Source: Citrus sinensis
Lineage: Eukaryota; Streptophyta; Magnoliopsida; Sapindales; Rutaceae
Assembly (NCBI RefSeq): GCF_022201045.2
Contig: NC_068563.1
Coordinates: 4,836,001-4,900,000, forward strand
Reading direction: 5' to 3'
DNA: 64,000 nucleotides
The position numbers were made by a program, and so were the translations under genes. The notes under the pieces were generated by a model. That model ran no database searches, was not told the origin of the DNA, and saw only the letters and a list, made by a program, of their open reading frames with translations. Positions 56,603 to 64,000 of the stretch are shown piece by piece. Each line of letters begins with the position of its first letter. The first letter of the stretch is position 1.

Positions 56603-59600
56603 TTATCTCCATCTTGATCTCTCTACATTTCCACCCGCAGCATGCTTGGTTGAGTATGGAACTTTGTCGGGCACAGCTTCATTCAAGGTATGAGGATCTT
56701 TCTCTCGATGTGGTCGGTGTTCCTGCAGAAGACAACAAATAAACAAATGAGTTACTATCCTGAAAGGGGAAATAAATAATAACAGTAGACAAATTGGAAT
56801 AAGACAAACAATGAATGACAACTAGCTGGGCTTGTCATTTCAGTCGAAACTGACTTCTCAATAAGTGTGATGAGAACTGATGCATAAGAGTGTGATAGCA
56901 TGACTTACAGAACGAAAAGGAAAGTCATCTGCCTCAAGCATATGAACAATCTGCCCCATCTTTGGTCGCTTATGTGCATCCATATCTATACAACGAAGAC
57001 AAACCAGCAATGCCCTTTTTAATGCTCTTGGAGATGGCTGAACTTCAATTAAAGGATCCACAAGCTCTTCTCCACGGCGGCTCGCTACCATTCCTTTAAA
57101 CCAGTCAACCATGTTCATCTGAAATACATAAGATGAGACAGAGTTAAGATGATGCCAGTGTTTAAAAGTCGATACTGGTGCGGTATGTCAGGTTTTTCAC
57201 CTCTCCAGCTGGTCTTGAATAATCAATTGGGCTCCTTCCTGTAATAATTTCCATGAGTAGAACTCCAAAGCTATACACATCACTTCCCTCATTGAGCATG
57301 CCAGTGCTTGCATACTCAGGAGAGACATATCTGCAGCCAAATAACAACAAATAACTAAATAACTCATTCATTTCAGTTTGACTGATTTATTGTTCAAAAA
57401 TGACATAGGAGTGGAAGAAAGAACAAACCCAAATGTTCCCATCACACGTGTAGTCACATAGCTTGCCTCGGATCCTAAGAGCTTGGCCAATCCAAAGTCT
57501 GATACTTTTGGGTTCCATTTTCTATCCAGAAGAATGTTGCTTGACTTCACATCACGGTGTACAACTTTGGGTTCTAAACCTTCATGCAAATATGCTAGCC
57601 TGTAAGAGAAATAACCATTAACAGTTATCAAACACTATGAAGAAGATTAGAGCAAACTAGGGACTTCAAACTTGTAAGTGATCCCTATAAGCAGCTTCAG
57701 ATGATAAGGTGATTACCATATTGTACACATACTTCAAAAACATAAACAGTACGTACAATTTGACAAAACAACTGCTAGTTACAAGGCCTAAAACATCAAA
57801 ATCTTTGGCTTTAGCCATTGCTTTTGAAATTAGAATTGACCAAAGGATAGACACAAGATTATCAGTTTGCCCATGCACTATTTAGGACTAAAACGGTCAA
57901 CCACATATAGATTCAAGATTGGTTAAGAATCAGCAACGAAATGAAGACTAGAAAACTCACCCTTTTGCAGTCCCAATGGCAATCTTCATCCGAATATCCC
58001 ATGTCAGAGGGCTCACTGATCCTACATCACCATGCAACCATTGCTCCAGATTGCCATTGTCGACATATTCGTACACAAGCATCCTAAATAACCAGTAAAA
58101 ATTGCCGAAATTTTTTTTTGAGAATTTTCTTTCTATTTTCAGTTAACCATTTGATTTTAAAATAAGTGGTACAGGAAAATAAATGTACCTTTGAGCACCA
58201 TCTGCACAATACCCAATTAGACCCACCAAGTTCTTATGCCTGACTTTACCAATGGCTTCAACTTCCACCTTGAACTCCTTCTCCGCCTGCCCTCTACAAA
58301 GAAGAAGACCACAGCGTATATAAGCTTTAATCCGGGAACATACTTCACTTACTACAATTCCTATAGATAGCACTTCATATGCTCAATTCTAACAGAAGAT
58401 AAAACTAATATTGAAAATTGAAAACAGTGACGAAATTGCTCCTGTGAATTTCCTAGAGCAAATCACAGGCCTTCGCTAGTATTCATGTTTTTGTTGCTGT
58501 CCTAGGTGCCGGGGCTGGTGCTGGTGGACAAGTAACAGTGCTTAAAACTATAAAATTTCAGACACTATACATGAATCCAATGACATTAATTCCTAATAAA
58601 TAAATAAACAAACAAAAAGAAAGAAAAGGAAGAAAAATAAAGTTAAAGGAAGTAAAAAATCATAGCTACTATTAAAGAAGAACAACAAAAGTCAATTAAA
58701 GAACAAAGTAACCATTTACTTTTCCTAGTACTTCGCTACAAAGTGAATCCATCATACCGACAGATATCACCAAACATGTCCCCAGATCGACAATTCATCA
58801 GCAATTTCATCATGGTACAAATTAATAAACAAACAAATAAATAAATTATATTAAAGAAACCCAAAAAAATAATTAAAACAAGACACAATCTTAAATCTAA
58901 AATTGATACTCGCCGGAAAACTCGGATCTGACAGCCATAAAATATTACACATTCTACCTACTACTATCGCTCTGTTTTGACCAAAAATGTTAGGACACAA
59001 AACTCTTAAAAAAATTTTCTCGGGAACTATTTTCCTTGGAAACAAACAAAATTTTAAATTAACATCTAACATTTAACATTTAACATTTAACGTACTTGTT
59101 GTTAAGAAGATTCTTGACGGCAACAACAGACCCATCTTGCAAGACACCTCTATAGACAATACCATAGCCACCTTCACCGATCACATTCTCCTCCGCGAAT
59201 CCACGTGTCGCAATCTCAAGCTCCCCGAGACTGTACCACCGGCCCCACCCCATGTCCACCGCCACGTCACTACTCTTACCCGACACGTCATCGCTCTCTT
59301 CTTGTTCTTCTTCTTCACTCTTCTTCTTCTTATTACCCACCTCAACGTTAACAACATTAACGATCTCACCTTCTTTCCCAATTTTACCCACTTGCTTTTC
59401 ACAATTTTCGTTCCGACCCAGATCCTTTATCTCCACGATCTCTTTGGAAACCAATGGGATTAAACCGGAGCTGTGTTTCACGCGCATTTTTCGCTTACGT
59501 GAGTTCTTGGTGAAGCAGAAGCATAAGCAGATGGATAAAGAAACTAAAGCAACGCATGTGAGGATAATTGCTACGAGAACGTAGAGTTTGAGATTGAGAA

Positions 59601-59667
59601 ACTGTGTTTTTGAGTTCATTTTCTGTGGGAAAGTGTTGCCGCTGTTGCTGCTGCCGGAAACTGACAT
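56603..59667 (-). CDS. Receptor-like Ser/Thr kinase with short ectodomain (At1g01540-like), complete
   Basis: Membrane kinase of the small-ectodomain group that includes At1g01540, At2g42960 and At5g18500, related to PERKs. Seven exons: 59096-59667, 58189-58293, 57961-58083, 57429-57599, 57201-57330, 56909-57118, 56603-56722 (476 codons). Residues 1-26 are short and polar. A membrane segment lies at about 27-52 ([16 protein letters not shown]) and is followed by a basic stretch [10 protein letters not shown] juxtamembrane region with an acidic run [11 protein letters not shown] at 118-128 precedes [12 protein letters not shown], the family signature. Kinase: [12 protein letters not shown] (163-174), Lys 185 in VAVKNL, HRDVK at 281-285, DFGLAK at 301-306, [15 protein letters not shown] in the activation segment, [12 protein letters not shown]. 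An RD kinase with all catalytic residues; ligand unknown. The Ser/Arg-rich C-terminus is family-typical and divergent. Confidence 0.94.
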
Positions 59668-62600
59668 GGTTTCCGGCGAGGTGAAATTTTCTCGGGAATG
59701 TGAGAGAAATGTTGTGTTTGGTTGATGGGAAAATTTTATGAAGACTTTAGAGACAGCTTTGCTTTGGTGGTCTTAAGAAAGAACAAAGAGAGAAAAGAGG
59801 TTACAACCTACAACGGATACAAGAAAAAAAGGCAAAAGCGAAAGAGGGAAGAAGGCAAATGAAAGGGATGAGTTTGAAATAATTTCGGGTTGGGATTTGT
59901 TTATTATTACTTAAATGCCACTACGCTTGGCTGTTCTTCATTTTATTTCAATTAGTTGAAAATGGAGGTCAATGATGTTGTGGTGTTAAAATATCGTCTC
60001 GGAGGAGACCGATATGACAATTTGCTTTATTATGCGAGTGCATTTCTGTTCATGACAAAGAATGATATTTTTAATTTATTTTATGAAAGTGTAAAAATTA
60101 TCAATTTATTTTTATTTTTGTTTGTAAGGTGGGGACAAATGAGAGGTGCATTCATAATTTTTCTTTCTTAATAGTAAGTGAGGATAAATTAATATTTTCA
60201 TATTTTTTTATATTAAATTAAAGTTTTTTTTTAAATACAAAGTAAATTAAAGTTTATCCTCATGTGAATAATAATATATAACTTTTTTTTTCTATCGTAA
60301 TCTCTTATTCTCGTCTTATAATTAGGTAATAGTTGATTTAAGCTAATTAGTACAAATTTATAATTATATATATATATCAATAAAAGTGTATACCTCTTAA
60401 TATAAAAATATTAATGATAAAAAAAAAGATGCGATTGGGGTTCATTAACCTCCCAAAAATAATTCAAACTCTCAACATAAGAAAATCATTGTGATTTAAG
60501 AAAATGGTAATCACTTTGTCACTAAGTTCCTTAATTTTGGAACAAAGATTTAAGATCCTGATCGGTAAAGCATTGAGCATTTGATGAGACAAATATTTGG
60601 GGGCGGCTAATTTTTACTAATTTTACAAGCTTCAACAACCTTAAAAAATTATGGGACGTGGCCAAATAGCTCTTTACTTAGGGATCAATTTATCCAAATA
60701 AATGTCACTTAGATTTGAACAACTTCGCATGTCATTTGTCTTAACCAGGTTGAACGTGAATATCTAATGTAACATGCCACCTAATAATCTGTCGAGTCAA
60801 AAATTCTTGCTTAAACGGCATTTAATTTTATTTATATAAGATTTTCCCCATTCACTTTTGTATATATGGAACAATAACCTTTTTCATAGGGTGGGACAAA
60901 TCTCCCAATACAGAAACTGAAAATTATGGCTCTTGTACGATCTGTCTTAAACGATGTGTAGGTATGTGAATTGCATCACACTCAAAATGATGGATATTTA
61001 ATTTTTAGTTGGGCATATACAACTTGACCCTATTGTTTTTATGTTATTGTCGCTCCATTGAATTTATCTTTTACTCTTCATCGATAATAAATCACCTTGT
61101 TAATAATACTTCAATCAGACAGAAGAATTTTTGAAATTTATCTTATATTTAGGAGGGAACGACATGGTGTCATCAATTAAGTAGTTAAAACGTATTAAGC
61201 AACTTCATAGATTTAATACCTTTATCTAAATACAATAGTTAATATAATGAAAAAAAAATTATTGTTATTCATCGTGTCTTTGTTATTAATTGATGTTAGA
61301 TATTATTAGAGAAATAAGTTATTATACAAAATTTATATCTCCGCTGGTGTATCATACACATAACATTACTACAAGTCAAAATATAAAAGTAAAATGATAA
61401 GTAATATAAATTTCACTTGCTATATTTATTTCTTACAAAATTAATTACAAGCTACTTGGAAATGAATGTCAGTAGCTTATAAAACAAAGAGGATCTCTCG
61501 TAAAATTGGTCATGGACAAAGATTAACGAGACCACATATCGAAACTGGGGAAGGATGGAGAGGACGGAGAAATAATGGATGGGCTTCTTGTAAATTTTAT
61601 GAAATTGAGGACGGTTTATATTCTTACGTTTATACACCCAATTTCAAAAGGGCCAAAAAAATTTATATAAAAAATTCTGTGTATGTATCCAGTAGAACGT
61701 AGGAATGAAAAAAATCTCTACGGGGACGGGTATTTTCAGAGATTTCTTCCATTCGAGGAGGGTATAGAGATAATTTCATATCTAATTTTTTATTTGAGGA
61801 AAGGATGGAGAAATTTTTTTATTCAATTTCTTATTTAGGGAGGGAACGAGGATGAGGTGGAATCCCTGTCCCATTTTTTCATTTTAATTTTTAATTTTAT
61901 TTTAATTTTTTAAAATTATTAGTAAATAAATAATAAAATTTGAATTATAAAATTATAAATATTGGTAAAAATAAAAAATATAAAAATATTTATATTATTA
62001 AATTTTTAGGCCTAATTAACTAATTAAAATCCTAAATTTTTATTTAGGACATTAAAAAAACTGGATAAATTCTATTAACCCAAAAATTTTGTTTTAATTT
62101 TAATATTCATTAAATGTTTTAAACTTAAATCTATTTTTTATTTATTTTTATATATTATAATTACCTACAGCGAATCACAATTTTAGTATTTAATTTAATT
62201 TAATCTAATCTAATCTAATCTAATATTTACTCTTGATTTGCTCCGACTTAACTATTGTGTTGTAAAGGGAATAGTTTACATTTATAAAGTGTCCACGCCA
62301 CCATTGAAAAAGTTAATTTTGAATCTAAATTCGATTTTATTTGTAACAATTTTGTATTAAACTATTAATTTATTCACGATAGTTTGTAAAAGAAGTTTGT
62401 ATCTCTTACATGTTGCGTTGCTTACTAATTTAATGTATGTGACTTTTGTAATAGATATTAATGTAAAATATATTTTAAACTTTATTTTTATTTGAATTTT
62501 TTTATTTTAATATGATTAACTGAAAATCGAAAATAAAAAATATATTAGTTATTTGAGGATCAGGGACCTTTGAAGATCCCTTGTTATTATTCAGAGAGGA

Positions 62601-63780
62601 GATATTGATTCTCTCAAATAATTCTGACGGAGACAAAGAAGGGACAAGAACATACACAAAATATCAGAGATGCGTATGGAGAGATTGGTCCCCTTCCCTC
62701 CCTTTCCCTCCCCATTACCATCCCTATAACGTAACAAACATGGCCCCACCGCAGGGACAATTAATGATTACGTGGAAATTTCGTGAGGTTTAATTACCGA
62801 GGCTGAGAATTAATTTTAATTCAATTTTAAAAAAGGAGCGCCATAGGCCCCTTCGCCCATGTTGGCCTGTTGGGCGTTGGCTGCTGCCCCGTTCTTTTGC
62901 TTCACACACGCGCACGCACAAAATTCAAGATCTTGCTTGCATTGATAAATTTTTGAGTTTGTTATTTATATGATATTTGAAATTTAAAAAAATAATTTAA
63001 AATATAGAATTCATTAGTTTTTTTACATTTTTTTAAATATAAAATATAAATTCTATTTTATTTATTGGATTTTAATTAAAATACATAGTTGTGCATGTTA
63101 TAGTGCACGATAAGATACATATTTTCATTTTATTGGTAAAATTATGAGGCTGAGATGCACAACGAAATAAATTACATCAATCCTTGAATACGTAAATATA
63201 ACAACGAAAATAATTACATCAATCATTGAATACATAAATATAACGATACAAATCAATATATAACCAACACTTCAATCAAATTAAAATTGATATATTATAG
63301 TAAATAATATCATTAAAATCCAATACAAAAAATTGACTTAAAAACCATTGAATTGGAAATGAATTGTTTTAGTGCAACAAAGAGATTGGAGTGAGGGGAA
63401 AGCTCTCAAAAGACCCTACCACAAATTTATTATATTATCAACAATTAGTTATAAAAAAATATACTTCAAAATTATTAAAATTCATATGATGACATCGTTA
63501 AATAACATCTACTTTGAGGGAAAAAAAAGACGAAAGAAATGTTATTCAAATATAATTGTTTATAAAAAAAAAATTGTTCACTCTGCCGAGTTTTATTTTG
63601 TGCATTAGCTCAAGAGAAATTCATAATTAAAGTTAAACATAGAAGTTCGTAATTAAGATGTAACACAGAAAATTAATTAAATAAGCTCAAATAACTTTGT
63701 TTAAGAAATGTAAAAAGTGAAACTGTGAAAAAGAGGATGATGCTCTTGAATTGGTGCAAGAAAAAAAACAAAAGCCTTGG
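59668..63780. other. Gene-free stretch right of the receptor kinase
   Basis: The first 200-300 bp are the kinase 5'UTR and promoter. Beyond 60180 the DNA is very AT-rich. Patches at about 61545-61760 and 62560-62760 are richer in GGGGAC, GGAGAG and CCCTCCC phrases and may be parts of a diverged transposon of the 'GGGGACGGGGA' kind. (TAATC)n lies at about 62191-62225. Open frames here carry no recognisable domain. Confidence 0.45.
62191..62225. repeat. (TAATC)n pentanucleotide repeat
   Basis: Two TAATT units followed by four TAATC units. Not a telomere-type TTTAGGG repeat. Confidence 0.8.
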
Positions 63781-63792
63781 AAAGAGGGGTTT

Positions 63793-64000
63793 GGTCCAAC
63801 TGCTAGGGGCCTCAAATAGGTTAAGTCTAGTTACTTGAGAGCTTCATAGCTGGAAACTTTAGTAAGATAAATAGGTCTAATTGGTTAGGTGCTCGGTAGC
63901 TGAAAGTTTAAATAAGTCCAACTCCTTGACAATTCGGCAGTTGGAAGCTTAAATATGTCAAAATATGGTTACTGAAGAGCTCAGTAACTAAAAGTTTAGA
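63793..64000. repeat. Degenerate tandem repeat, period about 45-55 bp, running off the window
   Basis: Successive units share 'gtc(t/c)a(a/g)(t/c)t', then 'ttgaga/tgacaat', then 'gctc(g/a)gtagctgaaagtttaaataa'. 'agcttcatagctggaaacttta', 'gctcggtagctgaaagtttaa', 'ttcggcagttggaagcttaa' and 'gctcagtaactaaaagttta' lie at about 63841, 63890, 63931 and 63979. At least four units are visible; the array continues beyond the right edge. Confidence 0.65.

Noticed and set aside
59137..59584. Plus-strand open frames opposite the receptor kinase exon 1
   Set aside because: Antisense shadows; the minus-strand frame has a membrane segment and kinase motifs.
8770..59667. A functional gene cluster or new multi-gene system
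   Set aside because: The genes are unrelated conserved eukaryotic genes in mixed orientation with ordinary spacing; nothing supports joint function beyond general cell processes.
61452..61702. Open frames on both strands near 61.5 kb
   Set aside because: Lie in probable transposon-derived purine-rich DNA; no domain.
1..64000. LTR retrotransposon, CRISPR array, rRNA or organellar insertion
   Set aside because: No long direct repeats with TG..CA ends, no reverse-transcriptase or integrase motifs, no regularly spaced short repeats, and no rRNA-like or plastid-like blocks were seen on reading.

Overview
The window looks like nuclear DNA of a dicot plant. It is AT-rich, its genes carry many GT-AG introns, and intergenic DNA is packed with small transposon remnants (CACTA, hAT-like, Mutator-like and Stowaway-like MITEs, tRNA-like SINEs). 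The gene set is typical of a dicot: SWI3D-type SWI/SNF subunit, Rab7/RABG3 GTPase, PERK receptor kinase, gamma-COP, G-protein beta AGB1, a GH17-X8 beta-1,3-glucanase, CAP1 and an At1g01540-like receptor kinase. A woody rosid such as Citrus would fit, but that is inference from general impression. No searches were run. All exon models were built by hand from splice signals, reading-frame continuity and family knowledge.

Layout. 1-1818 (+): the last three exons of a SWI3D-like gene that enters from the left. 4231-6591 (-): a complete seven-exon RAB7/RABG3 gene of 206 codons. 8770-12198 (+): a nine-exon PERK gene of 770 codons. 12.2-24.7 kb: a gene-free transposon block built around a decayed CACTA element (about 13.41-19.66 kb) that carries a hAT-like insertion and a Mutator-like MITE. 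It is followed by a decayed importin-alpha fragment, a MITE inside a TA microsatellite and an element with roughly 95-bp inverted ends. 24720-30596 (+): an 18-exon gamma-COP gene of 886 codons, with a NAGNAG acceptor, a GC-AG intron and a possible SINE in one intron. 32746-37149 (-): AGB1, six exons, 379 codons. 37.2-44.0 kb: intergenic, with a retroposon flanked by a 14-bp target duplication and several MITEs. 44078-48266 (-): secreted GH17-X8 glucanase, six exons, 465 codons. 50152-54099 (-): CAP1, ten exons, 479 codons. 56603-59667 (-): receptor-like kinase, seven exons, 476 codons. 59.7-64.0 kb: intergenic, ending in a degenerate tandem repeat that runs off the window.

The eight genes are unrelated housekeeping and signalling genes, not a cluster. 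Loose links are by cell process only: RAB7 and gamma-COP act in membrane traffic, CAP1 in actin turnover, PERK and the glucanase at the cell wall, AGB1 and the two kinases in signalling. I found no credible new multi-gene system. The most unusual content is the nested transposon block at 13.4-19.7 kb, its transposase-associated and Ulp1-protease remnants, the palindromic MITE family present in three copies, and the broken importin-alpha fragment.
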